The notes: generated by a model from the sequence alone, not told the origin. A DNA stretch of 64,000 nt from an uncultured Subdoligranulum sp. (GCA_945830575.1 CALZZE010000008.1:1-64000); one strand, 5' to 3'; positions 36,128 through 44,955 are shown, numbered from the stretch's first letter. A program made the numbers and translations.

Positions 36128-36880
36128 TTATTGCAATTTTCGTACAATGGCAAAATCGAAAAAGTCCGTGTAGCAGGTCCGGCACAGGATCACCGGGCGG
36201 CACAGACGGTCATAGCAGGTCTCCTCCAGCTGCAAAAGCGCTTTGTCCTGCGTCAGACGCAGAAGGCGGCGCACCGCGCCTTCACCCTGCACCGCCCGCA
36301 GATGGGCCACTGTGCTGGTTACCTGCACGCCGCACACCTCCGCGGCCAGATCAAAGATGGGGCGGGAAAAATCCAGCCCGTCCAGCCGTTTGCCGCCGAA
36401 CAGCGACAGCGGAAGAATGTCGGTGGAATAGAGCACCGGTTCATCGTCCGCCAGCACCCGCTTGCAGACGTACAGCACGGTGGGGGAGTCCCCCTCCAGA
36501 CCCAGCCGGGCGGCCACATCGGGGCTTGCCTGCTCTTTGGTCACAAACAGATGGTCGCTGCGGGGATGGCGTCCGGCGCGGCGGATCATGCGGTAAAATT
36601 CCAGCTTTTTGTCCAGCCGGTTTTCCAGTGCCGTCACATCCCGGTTCACCACGGTGCCGATGCCACGCACTCGCTCAACGCAGCCGGCCCGCTCCAGCTC
36701 GCTCAGGGCGTCCCGCACCACAGTGCGGCTCACCCCAAGGCTCTCGGCCAGCTCCACTTCGGGCGGCAGCTGGGTGCAGCCCGCAAAGCGGCCGGTTTTC
36801 ATCTGCTGAACCAGCTCGGCAGCGATCTGGCTGGAGCGCAGCTCACCCCCCAACCGGGTGGATTCGTTTGTTTTTTTCAT
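36128..36880 (-). CDS. GntR-family regulator with UTRA ligand domain
   Basis: The 250-aa protein has an N-terminal winged helix (about 12-80, with LAESLGVSRTVVRDALSEL) and a C-terminal UTRA domain (~100-250) that binds a small effector. The ATG at 36880 overlaps the stop of nth by 4 nt; upstream in-frame codons belong to nth in another frame and are rejected. Placed between nth and pyrBI, it may regulate the pyrimidine genes, but the effector is unknown. Confidence 0.85.
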   Translation of the reverse strand: MKKTNESTRLGGELRSSQIAAELVQQMKTGRFAGCTQLPPEVELAESLGVSRTVVRDALSELERAGCVERVRGIGTVVNRDVTALENRLDKKLEFYRMIRRAGRHPRSDHLFVTKEQASPDVAARLGLEGDSPTVLYVCKRVLADDEPVLYSTDILPLSLFGGKRLDGLDFSRPIFDLAAEVCGVQVTSTVAHLRAVQGEGAVRRLLRLTQDKALLQLEETCYDRLCRPVILCRTCYTDFFDFAIVRKLQ

Positions 36881-37527
36881 GCATTCGTTTCCTTTTCCTG
36901 TGCGGTGCGGCAGACATCCCGCAGGCAGCAGCGATCGCAGTAGGGCTTTGTGCGCGCCGTGCAGACCTCCCGCCCGTGGTAGACCAGCCGGTGGCAGAAA
37001 TCGCTGCCTTCCTCCGGCGGAATGATCTTCCACAGTGCCTTTTCCACCTTGGCGGGTTCCTTGATGCCGTCCACCAGCCCGATGCGGTTGCACAGCCGGA
37101 TGCAGTGGGTGTCCGTCACGATGGCGGGTTTGCCGAACACATCGCCCATAATGAGGTTGGCGCTCTTGCGCCCCACGCCGGGCAGGGCCAGCAGCGCGTC
37201 GAAATCATCAGGGACTTTGCCGCCGTGCAGATCCCGCAGCTGGCGCATGCAGGCGGAGATATCCCGCGCCTTGCTGTGCCCCAGCCCGCAGGGCCGCACG
37301 ATGGCCTCGATGTCCTCCGGCTCGGCGGCGGCCAGCGCCTCCACCGAGGGGTATCTGGCAAACAGATCCTGCACCACCACATTCACCCGGGCATCGGTGC
37401 ACTGGGCGGCCAGACGCACCTCCACCAGCAGCTGCCATGCGTGGTCATAGTCCAGCGTACAGTCCGCCAGAGGGTATTCGTTTTTCAGCCGCTCGATGCA
37501 GGTCAGCGCCAGTTGCTGTTTTGTCAC
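36877..37527 (-). CDS. nth: Endonuclease III (DNA glycosylase/AP lyase)
   Basis: Nth removes oxidised pyrimidines and cuts the abasic site. The 216-aa protein has the helix-hairpin-helix LPGVGRKSAN with catalytic Lys121, the catalytic Asp139 in VTDTH, and the 4Fe-4S cysteines C189, C197, C200 and C206. Start GTG 37527 is chosen: it gives the normal family length. An upstream in-frame GTG at 37566 lies within the promoter -10 box. It is the first gene of the nth-gntR-pyrB-pyrI-ftr operon. Confidence 0.93.
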   Translation of the reverse strand: MTKQQLALTCIERLKNEYPLADCTLDYDHAWQLLVEVRLAAQCTDARVNVVVQDLFARYPSVEALAAAEPEDIEAIVRPCGLGHSKARDISACMRQLRDLHGGKVPDDFDALLALPGVGRKSANLIMGDVFGKPAIVTDTHCIRLCNRIGLVDGIKEPAKVEKALWKIIPPEEGSDFCHRLVYHGREVCTARTKPYCDRCCLRDVCRTAQEKETNA

Positions 37528-37553
37528 GTCAACGCCCCGTTTCTTCTTTTTTC

Positions 37554-37582
37554 TTGATTTTACCACGAAGATACCCTATAAT
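37554..37582 (+). promoter_or_regulatory. Sigma-A promoter of rarA
   Basis: TTGATT (37554-37559), an exact 17-nt spacer and TATAAT (37577-37582). It overlaps the nth promoter of the other strand almost completely. Confidence 0.75.
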
Positions 37583-37586
37583 GCAA
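37557..37586 (-). promoter_or_regulatory. Sigma-A promoter of the nth-pyrBI operon
   Basis: On the minus strand TTGCAT (37586-37581), an 18-nt spacer and TAAAAT (37562-37557), 30 nt before the nth start. Confidence 0.6.
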
Positions 37587-37618
37587 GTAGTATGACAATT
37601 ATTAAGGAGAATCCCTCT

Positions 37619-38881
37619 ATGGAACCACTCGCACAGCGCCTTCGTCCCCGTACGTTGGATGAGGTCTGCGGCCAGCGGCATTTGCTTGGCCCCAATCAGG
37701 TGTTCCGCCGCACGGTGGAAAGCGGCAAAATTCCCAACATGATTTTTTACGGCCCCTCCGGCGTCGGCAAGACCACGGTGGCCAGCATCATCGCGGCGGG
37801 CAGTGGGATGCGCCTGCACAAGCTCAATGGAACCACCGCCTCCACCAGCGATATCAAATCGGTGCTGAGCGAGATCGGCACGCTGGGCGGCAGCGGCGGT
37901 ATTTTGCTGTATCTGGACGAGATCCAGTATTTCAACAAGCGCCAGCAGCAGAGCCTTCTGGAATGTGTGGAGCAGGGCACCGTCACGCTGATCGCCTCCA
38001 CCACCGAGAATCCGTATTTTTATGTATACAACGCGCTGCTGTCCCGCTGCACAGTGTTTGAGTTCAAGACGCTCACCGCCGCCGATGTGCGTGTGGGCCT
38101 GCAAAACGCCGCCGCCCGGCTGGGCGCGGAGGACAAGGTCCCGGTGCTCATCCCGGAGGACGCGCTGGACTATCTGGCGGAAAGCGCCGGCGGGGATATG
38201 CGCAAGGCGCTGGGGAATCTGGAATTTGCCGTCACCGCGGCCCCGGCGGAAAACGGGGCGCGCACCATCACGCTTGACATGGTGCGGCAGGTGGCGAAGC
38301 ACACCGCCATGCGGTATGACAAGCTGGGGGACGACCACTACGACATTGTCTCGGCGTATCAAAAATCCATGCGCGGGTCCGACCCGGACGCGGCGCTGCA
38401 CTACCTTGCCCGGCTGTTGGAGGCGGGGGACCTGCCCAGCGCCTGCCGCCGCCTGATGGTCTGCGCCTGCGAGGATGTGGGGCTGGCATGGCCGCAGATC
38501 ATTCCCATCGTCAAGGCGGCGGTGGACATCGCCAACGCGGTGGGACTGCCGGAGGCCCGCATCCCGCTGGCCGATGCGGTGGTGCTGGTGGCCACCGCTC
38601 CCAAGTCCAACTCAGCGTACAACGGCATCAACGCGGCACAGGCGGACATTCAGCGGGGACGCTCGGGGCCGATCCCACGCCAGCTGCAAAACAAGCACTT
38701 TGACGGGGAGGATGCCGCCGTCAAGGGACAAAATTACAAATACCCGCACAGCTATCCCAACCACTGGACCGCCCAGCAATACCTGCCGGACGCCTTGCGG
38801 GACGTTCAATACTACACCCCCGGCGAAAACAAAAACGAGCAGGCCTTTGCCCAGTACTGGAAAAAAATCAAGGGAGAGTAA
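37619..38881 (+). CDS. rarA: Replication-associated recombination protein A (AAA+)
   Basis: RarA/MgsA acts at stalled replication forks. The 420-aa protein has the clamp-loader-like opening PLAQRLRPRTLDEVCGQ, Walker A GPSGVGKT (~44), Walker B LYLDEIQ, sensor 1 TENP and the C-terminal tetramerisation region with KSNSAYNGINAA and HYPH-like YPHSYPNHW. Length is normal. ATG 37619 has AAGGAGA 8 nt upstream; an in-frame ATG at 37592 without a ribosome-binding site is rejected. Confidence 0.95.
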   Translation: MEPLAQRLRPRTLDEVCGQRHLLGPNQVFRRTVESGKIPNMIFYGPSGVGKTTVASIIAAGSGMRLHKLNGTTASTSDIKSVLSEIGTLGGSGGILLYLDEIQYFNKRQQQSLLECVEQGTVTLIASTTENPYFYVYNALLSRCTVFEFKTLTAADVRVGLQNAAARLGAEDKVPVLIPEDALDYLAESAGGDMRKALGNLEFAVTAAPAENGARTITLDMVRQVAKHTAMRYDKLGDDHYDIVSAYQKSMRGSDPDAALHYLARLLEAGDLPSACRRLMVCACEDVGLAWPQIIPIVKAAVDIANAVGLPEARIPLADAVVLVATAPKSNSAYNGINAAQADIQRGRSGPIPRQLQNKHFDGEDAAVKGQNYKYPHSYPNHWTAQQYLPDALRDVQYYTPGENKNEQAFAQYWKKIKGE

Positions 38882-38907
38882 AAAACTCCAGAATTTGGCA
38901 GTTAATC

Positions 38908-38935
38908 TTGCAAAAATTTGGGCAAATGCTATAAT
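38908..38935 (+). promoter_or_regulatory. Sigma-A promoter of the hydrolase-glpK operon
   Basis: TTGCAA (38908-38913), a 16-nt spacer and TATAAT (38930-38935), 28 nt before the start codon. Confidence 0.7.
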
Positions 38936-38963
38936 GAAAGCAGGAAAGATGAGGTGTTTCAGG

Positions 38964-39899
38964 ATGTCAGAACTGCAATGCGAACGGCTGCAATTTCCCT
39001 CGGCGGACGGCAGACATACTGTAGCGGGCTTTGTGTACACCATGCCCGGTGTGGAAGTGCGCGCTGTCATGCAGCTGAGCCATGGCATGTGCGAGTATGT
39101 CCGCCGCTATGAGCCGATGGCGCAGTGGTATGCTGCCCGGGGCATCGCGCTGGCGGGCAACGACCATCTGGGCCACGGCGAGACCGCCGCGCCCGGAGAG
39201 CGGGGCCGCTACGGAGAGGGGGCGGGCGCACGCAACCTTCTCAATGACCTGCACACCATGAACGGCCTTCTGCACAAAAAATTCCCCGGCAAGCCGCTGG
39301 TTCTGTACGGCCACAGCATGGGCAGCTTTTATGCGCGCTGGTACGCGGAAACCTGGCCGGATTCCATCGACCTGCTCATCCTCAGCGGCACAGCGGGGCC
39401 AAGCGCCCTCAACAAGGCAGGGCAGGCGCTTTCCGCCCTCATTGCGGCGGTGAAGGGGCCGGCCTATATCTCCCCGCTGATGGTAAAGATGAACTTCGGC
39501 AGCTACTGCAAGCGCATCCCGGACGCCAAATCTCCCAATGCATGGCTGTCCCGGGAGGAATCGGTGGTCACGGCCTACGATGCGGACGCGCTGTGCACCT
39601 TCTCGTTCTCCGCCGCCACCTACCGGGAAATGCTCAAGGTGCTCAACCATGTCAGCAGCAAACAGTGGGCGCGGAGCATCCGCAAAGACCTTCCCGTTCT
39701 GCTCATTGCCGGCGATGCCGACCCGGTGGGCAATTACGGCGAGGGCGTGCGTCAGGTGTGGGCCATGTTGGGGGACGCCGGTGTGGAGGATCTGACCTGC
39801 CAGATCTGGGAGGGCGCCCGCCACGAGCTGCACAACGAGACCAACCGGGAGGATGTGTTTGACTACGTTCTCACATGGATCGACGATCATCTGGAATGA
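38964..39899 (+). CDS. Alpha/beta hydrolase, monoacylglycerol lipase/lysophospholipase-like
   Basis: The 311-aa serine hydrolase has [14 protein letters not shown] near residue 38, DHLGHGET, the nucleophile elbow YGHSMGS and a C-terminal AGDADPVG (Asp) with GARHELHNE (His). This is the serine aminopeptidase S33/monoacylglycerol lipase pattern. It is followed 10 nt later by glpK, so an inferred role is release of glycerol from lipids for phosphorylation by GlpK. ATG 38964 has GATGAGGTG upstream. Confidence 0.85.
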   Translation: MSELQCERLQFPSADGRHTVAGFVYTMPGVEVRAVMQLSHGMCEYVRRYEPMAQWYAARGIALAGNDHLGHGETAAPGERGRYGEGAGARNLLNDLHTMNGLLHKKFPGKPLVLYGHSMGSFYARWYAETWPDSIDLLILSGTAGPSALNKAGQALSALIAAVKGPAYISPLMVKMNFGSYCKRIPDAKSPNAWLSREESVVTAYDADALCTFSFSAATYREMLKVLNHVSSKQWARSIRKDLPVLLIAGDADPVGNYGEGVRQVWAMLGDAGVEDLTCQIWEGARHELHNETNREDVFDYVLTWIDDHLE

Positions 39900-39909
39900 G
39901 AGGTGCTCT

Positions 39910-41400
39910 ATGGCAAAGCAATATGTGATGGCACTGGACGCGGGGACCACCTCCTGCCGCGCCATTCTGTTTGACGCGCAGCAGAATATTGTGGGGCTGG
40001 CCCAGCGGGAGTTCACCCAGCACTATCCCCGTCCCGGCTGGGTGGAGCATGACCCCATGGAGATCTACTCCTGCCAGTACGGCGTGATGACCGAGGTGCT
40101 GGCCCGTGCGGGGGTGGATGCCGCCGACATTGCGGGCATCGGCATCACCAACCAGCGGGAGACTACCGTGGTGTGGGATCGGAAAACCGGGCGGCCCATC
40201 TTCAACGCCATCGTGTGGCAGTGCCGCCGCACGGCGCCGCTGGTGGAACGGCTGGTGAAAACGCTGCCCGCCGAGGTCATCCGTCAAAAGACCGGCCTGC
40301 TGCCGGACGCCTATTATTCCGCCACCAAGCTGCGGTGGATTCTGGATCACGTGGAGGGTGCGCAGCAGCGGGCCGAGGCAGGGGAGCTGTGCTTTGGCAC
40401 GGTGGACAGCTGGCTGATCTACAAGCTGACCGGCGGCAAAGTGCATGTGACCGATGCTACCAACGCCGCCCGCACCATGCTGTACAACATCCACACGCTG
40501 GAATGGGACAAGGACATTCTGGAGGCACTGAACATTCCCGCCGCCGTGCTGCCCGCGGTGAAGAGCAGCAGCGAGGTGTACGGCACGGTGAATCTGGGCG
40601 GCGTGGAGGTGCCCATTGCGGGCGCGGCGGGGGACCAGCAGGCGGCGCTGTTCGGGCAGACCTGCTTTGCCCCCGGCGATGTGAAGAATACATACGGCAC
40701 CGGCTGCTTCATGCTGATGAACACCGGCGAGACCGCCCACGCCAGCAAAAACGGGCTTGTCACCACCATTGCGGTGCAGCTGAACGGCCGCACCGAGTAC
40801 GCGCTGGAGGGCAGCGTGTTTGTGGGCGGCGCGGTCATCCAGTGGCTGCGGGATGAGCTGGGGCTTATCCGGGAAAGCGCTGACAGCGAATACTTTGCCG
40901 CCAAAGTGCCGGACTGCGGCGGAGTCTACGTGGTGCCTGCCTTCACGGGTCTGGGCGCACCCTATTGGGATATGTACGCCCGCGGGGCCATCTTCGGCCT
41001 GACCCGCGGCGCGGGCCGCAACCACATAATCCGGGCGGCGCTGGAGTCCATCGCCTACCAGAGTACCGATGTGCTCAAGGCCATGCAGGCGGACACCGGG
41101 CTGGAGATCAAGGAGTTGAAGGTGGACGGCGGCGCCTCCGCCAACAATCTGCTGATGCAGTTTCAGGCGGACATCGCCCGGGTGACGGTGCGCCGTCCCA
41201 TGATCCGGGAGACCACCGCCCTTGGCGCGGCGTATCTGGCCGGACTTGCCACCGGCGTGTGGAAGGATCGGGAGCAGATCAAGGCCCAGTGGACGCTGGA
41301 CAAGCTGTACCAGCCGGAAATGAGCGCCGACAAGGCCCGCGACCTGTACAAGGGCTGGAAAAACGTCATCCGCCGTGTGCGCAGCGGCGCGGTGCTTTAA
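39910..41400 (+). CDS. glpK: Glycerol kinase
   Basis: GlpK phosphorylates glycerol to sn-glycerol 3-phosphate. The 496-aa FGGY-family enzyme has [13 protein letters not shown] at the N-terminus, [13 protein letters not shown], the FGGY-type signature around [15 protein letters not shown] and the C-terminal [10 protein letters not shown] nucleotide block. Length is normal. No glycerol facilitator or glpF/glpD gene adjoins it; the only partner is the lipase-like gene upstream. Confidence 0.96.
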   Translation: MAKQYVMALDAGTTSCRAILFDAQQNIVGLAQREFTQHYPRPGWVEHDPMEIYSCQYGVMTEVLARAGVDAADIAGIGITNQRETTVVWDRKTGRPIFNAIVWQCRRTAPLVERLVKTLPAEVIRQKTGLLPDAYYSATKLRWILDHVEGAQQRAEAGELCFGTVDSWLIYKLTGGKVHVTDATNAARTMLYNIHTLEWDKDILEALNIPAAVLPAVKSSSEVYGTVNLGGVEVPIAGAAGDQQAALFGQTCFAPGDVKNTYGTGCFMLMNTGETAHASKNGLVTTIAVQLNGRTEYALEGSVFVGGAVIQWLRDELGLIRESADSEYFAAKVPDCGGVYVVPAFTGLGAPYWDMYARGAIFGLTRGAGRNHIIRAALESIAYQSTDVLKAMQADTGLEIKELKVDGGASANNLLMQFQADIARVTVRRPMIRETTALGAAYLAGLATGVWKDREQIKAQWTLDKLYQPEMSADKARDLYKGWKNVIRRVRSGAVL

Positions 41401-41408
41401 GAAATAGG

Positions 41409-41440
41409 AAAAAGCGGGGATATTGCCGTCCCCGCTTTTT
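41409..41440. terminator. Bidirectional terminator after glpK
   Basis: A perfect 12-bp stem (AAAAAGCGGGGA/TCCCCGCTTTTT) with an 8-nt loop between convergent operons. Confidence 0.88.
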
Positions 41441-41444
41441 ATGT

Positions 41445-41657
41445 TCAGTTTCCCATCAAAAAGTCCAGCACATCCCAGCCGTCGCCGCCCTGCTGCTTGT
41501 ACAGCTCGGTGTAGCCGCACTGGCGGCAGCTGACGGTGACAAACTTCTTGTTCTGCACATCAAAAATTTTCGCAAAGTTGCCGCCGGTGGCCTGCAGGCG
41601 GTCGGTCTCGTACTCCCTGCAGCCGCACTTGGGGCAGACGTACTGAATTTTGTCCAT
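41445..41657 (-). CDS. Zinc-ribbon protein, function unknown
   Basis: The 70-aa protein has two CxxC knuckles (C8/C11 and C44/C47) around a short beta-rich core. It ends in a Gly/Asp-rich tail. It resembles nucleic-acid-type zinc ribbons found widely in Firmicutes without assigned function. It starts 9 nt after the ABC-2 permease gene and therefore is probably in that operon, although no transport role is evident. Confidence 0.7.
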   Translation of the reverse strand: MDKIQYVCPKCGCREYETDRLQATGGNFAKIFDVQNKKFVTVSCRQCGYTELYKQQGGDGWDVLDFLMGN

Positions 41658-41666
41658 ACAAACACC

Positions 41667-42467
41667 TCATCCCAGATTCAGTTTTTTCCCAATGAAATAT
41701 TGGGTCACTGCCCATAGGATAGCACCGATGGCTGCCAAAATCAAGAGGATGCCGCCCCAAGCCGCTGCCATGGTGGGAAGCGGGTTCTGCTGAACGGAAA
41801 TTTCCACAGAATCCACGATTCTTGTCAGATGGCGGAAGGTTAGCCTCGCTGTCACCATCATCAGTACCTGCCCGGAAAAGCTCAGCGCAAAGTAGGTCAC
41901 CACGCTGGCCAGCAGACGATGCTGAGGCCACTGCGCACCGATGGCCATGCACAGATACAGCGTCAGATAGCCCACCGCGAAGCCCTCCAGCACCAGCAGC
42001 ACTGCCTCGATGCAGTACAAGGCCAGCCAGCCGGGATGGCCCGGATAAAAGTCCATCGAGAAAGTCACCGCGCCGTTCATGGGGCCGGACATCAGCCCCA
42101 TCTGCACTGCCATCACCAGAATGGTCCCCACCGTCCAAATCACGGCATTGACCAGCTTGGCTGCGATGTGCTGCCACGGCTTTACCGGCAGCGTAAAGTA
42201 CACATAGCCCGCATCGCCCAATAGGTCGTAAAACCGCCTGGCGCAGACAAAGACGCAGACCAGCAGCAGTGCCATCATGCACAGGACGGCGGTTAAGCCG
42301 AACAGATCGGTGAGGATGGACAGCGGGTGCCGGTCATCCCATTGGTAGCTGCGGTAAAAGCAGCTCATGATGGATGCCAGCACCGCCAGCGCCGTGCTGC
42401 CCACCCATACCGGCACCATGATGCGCCCGGTGCCGCGCAAATCGTGTTTCAACAGTTTCGTCAGCAT
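41667..42467 (-). CDS. ABC-2-type permease-like membrane protein (module 2)
   Basis: The 266-aa protein has six hydrophobic helices. The first is preceded by LLKHDLRGTGRIMVP, a pattern typical of ABC-2 permeases, and VYFTLPVKPWQHIAAKL occupies the first cytoplasmic loop. It overlaps the ATPase gene by 7 nt, which supports a two-component transporter. Substrate unknown. Confidence 0.75.
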   Translation of the reverse strand: MLTKLLKHDLRGTGRIMVPVWVGSTALAVLASIMSCFYRSYQWDDRHPLSILTDLFGLTAVLCMMALLLVCVFVCARRFYDLLGDAGYVYFTLPVKPWQHIAAKLVNAVIWTVGTILVMAVQMGLMSGPMNGAVTFSMDFYPGHPGWLALYCIEAVLLVLEGFAVGYLTLYLCMAIGAQWPQHRLLASVVTYFALSFSGQVLMMVTARLTFRHLTRIVDSVEISVQQNPLPTMAAAWGGILLILAAIGAILWAVTQYFIGKKLNLG

Positions 42468-43159
42468 TTGAATACCTCCCGGAAATACTCGTCCACGCTC
42501 TTGCCGTTTACTTCCCGCAGCGCATCCACGCTCTGGTGGGTGAGCACCGCGCCGTCCTTCAGCACAATGACCTCGTCCAGCGCTTTCTCAATGTCCCCGA
42601 TGAGATGGGTAGAGATGATGACCGCTGCGCTCTCGCTGTAATTGCTCAGAATGGTGCTGAGGATATACTCCCGCGCCGCCGGGTCCACGCCGCCCAGCGG
42701 CTCATCCAGCAGATACAGCCCCGCCGCCCGGCTCATCACCAGACACAGCTGCAATTTTTCCTGGGTGCCCTTGCTCATGGCGCCGATGCGCTGCCGGGGG
42801 TCCAGTTTCAGATCGGCCAGCATCTGCCCGGCCTTGTAGCCGTCAAAATCCGTATAAAAATCCTTGTAAAAGGCCACCATATCCTCAGCGCGCTGTTCTC
42901 TGGGCAGCGCCATCCGGTCAGGCAGATAGCTCACCATCGCCTTGGTGGCGGGGCCGGGCAGCTGTCCGGCAATGCGCACCTCCCCGGCGGAGGGGGTCAG
43001 CAGCCCGGCGGAAATTTTCAGCAGGGTGGTCTTGCCCGCGCCGTTGGGGCCAAGCAGACCCACCAGCCGCCCCGGCTGCACCGCAAACTCCACACCGTTC
43101 AGCGCAGGCTTGCCGCCGTACAATTTTTTCAGCCCGCGGGCCTCATACATCGTTTCCAT
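42461..43159 (-). CDS. ABC transporter ATP-binding protein (module 2)
   Basis: The 232-aa ATPase has Walker A GPNGAGKTT (~38), signature MSKGTQEK and Walker B LYLLDEPLGGVD. It overlaps the GntR gene by 17 nt and the permease gene by 7 nt, so translation is coupled through all three. It resembles the YtrB-type ATPases controlled by GntR regulators. Confidence 0.9.
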   Translation of the reverse strand: METMYEARGLKKLYGGKPALNGVEFAVQPGRLVGLLGPNGAGKTTLLKISAGLLTPSAGEVRIAGQLPGPATKAMVSYLPDRMALPREQRAEDMVAFYKDFYTDFDGYKAGQMLADLKLDPRQRIGAMSKGTQEKLQLCLVMSRAAGLYLLDEPLGGVDPAAREYILSTILSNYSESAAVIISTHLIGDIEKALDEVIVLKDGAVLTHQSVDALREVNGKSVDEYFREVFKC

Positions 43160-43514
43160 TTTGTACCTCCTTCAACAAGGTCTCGATTTCCTCTTCGTTC
43201 ATGCCCAGCCCCCGCAGCTGGGTCAGGCAGTCTTGCACCAGCCGTCTGGCCCGTTTCTGCCGCAGCAATGTCAGCTCACCGTTTTCCGCCGTCACAATGC
43301 GCCCGGCGGTGCGCTGGGCCTGCAAAAGCCCCCGGCTTTCCAGCTCCTGCAAGGCCCTTTGCATGGTGTTGGGGTTCACCCCCGCGTCCGCCGCCAGCTC
43401 CCGCACCGGGGGGATACGGCTGCCCGGCGGAAAGACCCCCGCCGCCAATGCCTGCTCCAGCTGCTCCACCAGCTGCACATACACTGGTCTCCCGGAGGTG
43501 ATGTTCCATTCCAT
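43143..43514 (-). CDS. GntR-family (YtrA subfamily) regulator (module 2)
   Basis: The 123-aa protein has a winged helix (~5-75, with VRELAADAGVNPNTMQRAL) and a short C-terminal helical pair. It is the same class as the regulator at 31737 but clearly divergent. ATG 43514 has GAGGTGACA upstream; earlier in-frame codons lie across the operator and are rejected. The promoter and palindrome just upstream suggest autorepression of the module. Confidence 0.88.
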   Translation of the reverse strand: MEWNITSGRPVYVQLVEQLEQALAAGVFPPGSRIPPVRELAADAGVNPNTMQRALQELESRGLLQAQRTAGRIVTAENGELTLLRQKRARRLVQDCLTQLRGLGMNEEEIETLLKEVQNGNDV

Positions 43515-43540
43515 CTGTGTCACCTCACTGTATGATTGTA

Positions 43541-43552
43541 TTAAGCGCTTAA
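43541..43552. promoter_or_regulatory. Operator of GntR/ABC module 2
   Basis: TTAAGCGCTTAA is a perfect 12-bp palindrome placed 4 nt downstream of the minus-strand -10 box, over the expected transcript start. It is the probable binding site of the module's own GntR protein. Confidence 0.65.
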
Positions 43553-43556
43553 GACA

Positions 43557-43585
43557 ATAATACACGCTCCCATCCTTTCTGTCAA
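43557..43585 (-). promoter_or_regulatory. Sigma-A promoter of GntR/ABC module 2
   Basis: On the minus strand a consensus TTGACA (43585-43580), an exact 17-nt spacer and TATTAT (43562-43557). Confidence 0.78.
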
Positions 43586-43659
43586 GAGGGTCTGAAAAAA
43601 TAGTTAATCACTAAAACGACAGAACAGGAACGATTTATGCAAATTTTTTCACAAACTTC

Positions 43660-43687
43660 TTGACATCCCCCCCAAACACTGTATAAT
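43660..43687 (+). promoter_or_regulatory. Sigma-A promoter of potABCD
   Basis: A consensus TTGACA (43660-43665), a 16-nt spacer and a consensus TATAAT (43682-43687). The transcript should start near 43694, leaving a ~212-nt leader. Confidence 0.8.
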
Positions 43688-43693
43688 GTGTCT

Positions 43694-43905
43694 TGTGTGT
43701 TGCATCTAAGGGCAAATTTTTCGATGCCCTGACACATTGGCGTTGTATGTGCCACTGCAGCGGTCATGCGAGTTTTCTGACCGTGTAACAAACCTTTGCG
43801 GGGTGGCATAATTGGCGCTGACCCATTGAAACCAACGCGGGACCTGAGGAAGAACCCGCACCGTAACGTAAATGGGAAATTTCCGCAAAGGGGGATGCAT
43901 GGTAA
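43694..43905 (+). promoter_or_regulatory. Long structured leader of potABCD, candidate translational riboswitch
   Basis: Hand folding shows several helices. The key one is CCTTTGCGG (43793-43801) with CCGCAAAGG (43883-43891), a perfect 9-bp stem. Its 3' arm includes the first bases of the AAAGGGGG ribosome-binding site of potA. Inside it lie CCCATT/AATGGG (43822-43827 with 43871-43876) and GCGGG/CCCGC (43837-43841 with 43855-43859). Upstream are AGGGCA/TGCCCT (43709-43714 with 43725-43730), which competes with GCATC/GATGC (43702-43706 with 43723-43727), and CGGTCA/TGACCG (43761-43766 with 43778-43783). No ORF with a ribosome-binding site is seen. I recognise no known riboswitch class. Confidence 0.55.
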
Positions 43906-44952
43906 ATGAATGAAAATCTGATCGTATCGCTCAAAGACATTGTTGTTGATTTTGATGGTGAAAAGGTTCTGGACGGCCTTTCGCTGGACATTCACGACAA
44001 GGAGTTCGTCACCTTCCTTGGCCCATCGGGCTGTGGAAAAACCACGACTCTGCGCGTGATTGCAGGCTTTATCACCCCGAAATCCGGCAATGTCTTTTTC
44101 GATGGCAAGGACGTTGCGGACCTGCCGCCCTATAAGCGGCAGGTGAACACGGTGTTCCAGAAATACGCGCTGTTCCCGCATCTCAACGTGTTTGAGAATG
44201 TGGCCTTCGGCCTGCGTCTGAAAAAGCTGCCGGAGGACGTCATCCGTCCCAAGGTGCTGGAAATGCTGGAAACGGTGGGTCTGAAAGGCTACGAGCGCCG
44301 CAGCATCCACCAGCTGTCCGGCGGCCAGCAGCAGCGTGTGGCCATCGCCCGCAGTCTGGTGAACCAGCCCCGCGTCCTGCTGCTGGACGAGCCTCTGGGC
44401 GCGCTGGACTTAAAGCTGCGCAAGGAGATGCAGCTGGAGCTGAAACGCCTGCAGCGTGAGATGAACATCACCTTTGTCTATGTCACCCACGACCAGGAAG
44501 AGGCGCTGACCATGTCGGACACCGTGGTGGTCATGAACGGGGGCAAGATTCAGCAGATCGGCACCCCGCAGGACATTTATAACGAGCCTTGCAACGCCTT
44601 TGTGGCCCGGTTCATCGGAGATTCCAACATCGTGGACGGCGTCATGCTCAAGGACTTCCTTGTCAACTTCGGCGGCCACGATTTCACCTGCGTGGACCGG
44701 GGCTTCAAGCCCAACGAGCCGGTGCAGGTGGTCATCCGTCCCGAGGACGTGGAGATCGTGCCGCCCTCGGTGGGGGCGCTGGTGGGCCTTGTGCGGGACG
44801 TCATTTTCAAGGGCGTGCATTTTGAGATGCACGTGGACGTGGAAGGCTACGAATGGATCATCCATTCCACCCAGGCCAGCCAGCCGGGTGAGCTGATCGG
44901 CATGAACATCGGCCCCGATGAAATTCACATCATGTCCCGTGCGGAGGTGTGA
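43906..44952 (+). CDS. potA: Spermidine/putrescine ABC transporter ATPase
   Basis: PotA powers polyamine import. The 348-aa protein has Walker [10 protein letters not shown] (~36), the signature [14 protein letters not shown], Walker [12 protein letters not shown] and a C-terminal TOBE-type regulatory region (from ~240, with [10 protein letters not shown]). Length is normal. ATG 43906 has AAAGGGGG 10 nt upstream, inside the 3' arm of a leader stem. potB starts 3 nt after its stop. Confidence 0.93.
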   Translation: MNENLIVSLKDIVVDFDGEKVLDGLSLDIHDKEFVTFLGPSGCGKTTTLRVIAGFITPKSGNVFFDGKDVADLPPYKRQVNTVFQKYALFPHLNVFENVAFGLRLKKLPEDVIRPKVLEMLETVGLKGYERRSIHQLSGGQQQRVAIARSLVNQPRVLLLDEPLGALDLKLRKEMQLELKRLQREMNITFVYVTHDQEEALTMSDTVVVMNGGKIQQIGTPQDIYNEPCNAFVARFIGDSNIVDGVMLKDFLVNFGGHDFTCVDRGFKPNEPVQVVIRPEDVEIVPPSVGALVGLVRDVIFKGVHFEMHVDVEGYEWIIHSTQASQPGELIGMNIGPDEIHIMSRAEV

Positions 44953-44955
44953 GCC

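Noticed and set aside
37525-37566. GTG 37566 as the start of nth
   Set aside because: It lies in the -10 region of the promoter and would add a Lys-rich stretch not found in the family. GTG 37527 gives the normal length.
43745-43765. GTGCCACTG in the potA leader as a cobalamin riboswitch B12-box fragment
   Set aside because: The surrounding conserved blocks of the B12 riboswitch are absent and the gene order gives no link to cobalamin.
43800-43845. Partial resemblance of the potA leader to a SAM-I riboswitch (TGACCCATTGAAACC)
   Set aside because: Only a short stretch matches. The P1-P4 arrangement, the kink-turn and the following GGCAACC block are missing.
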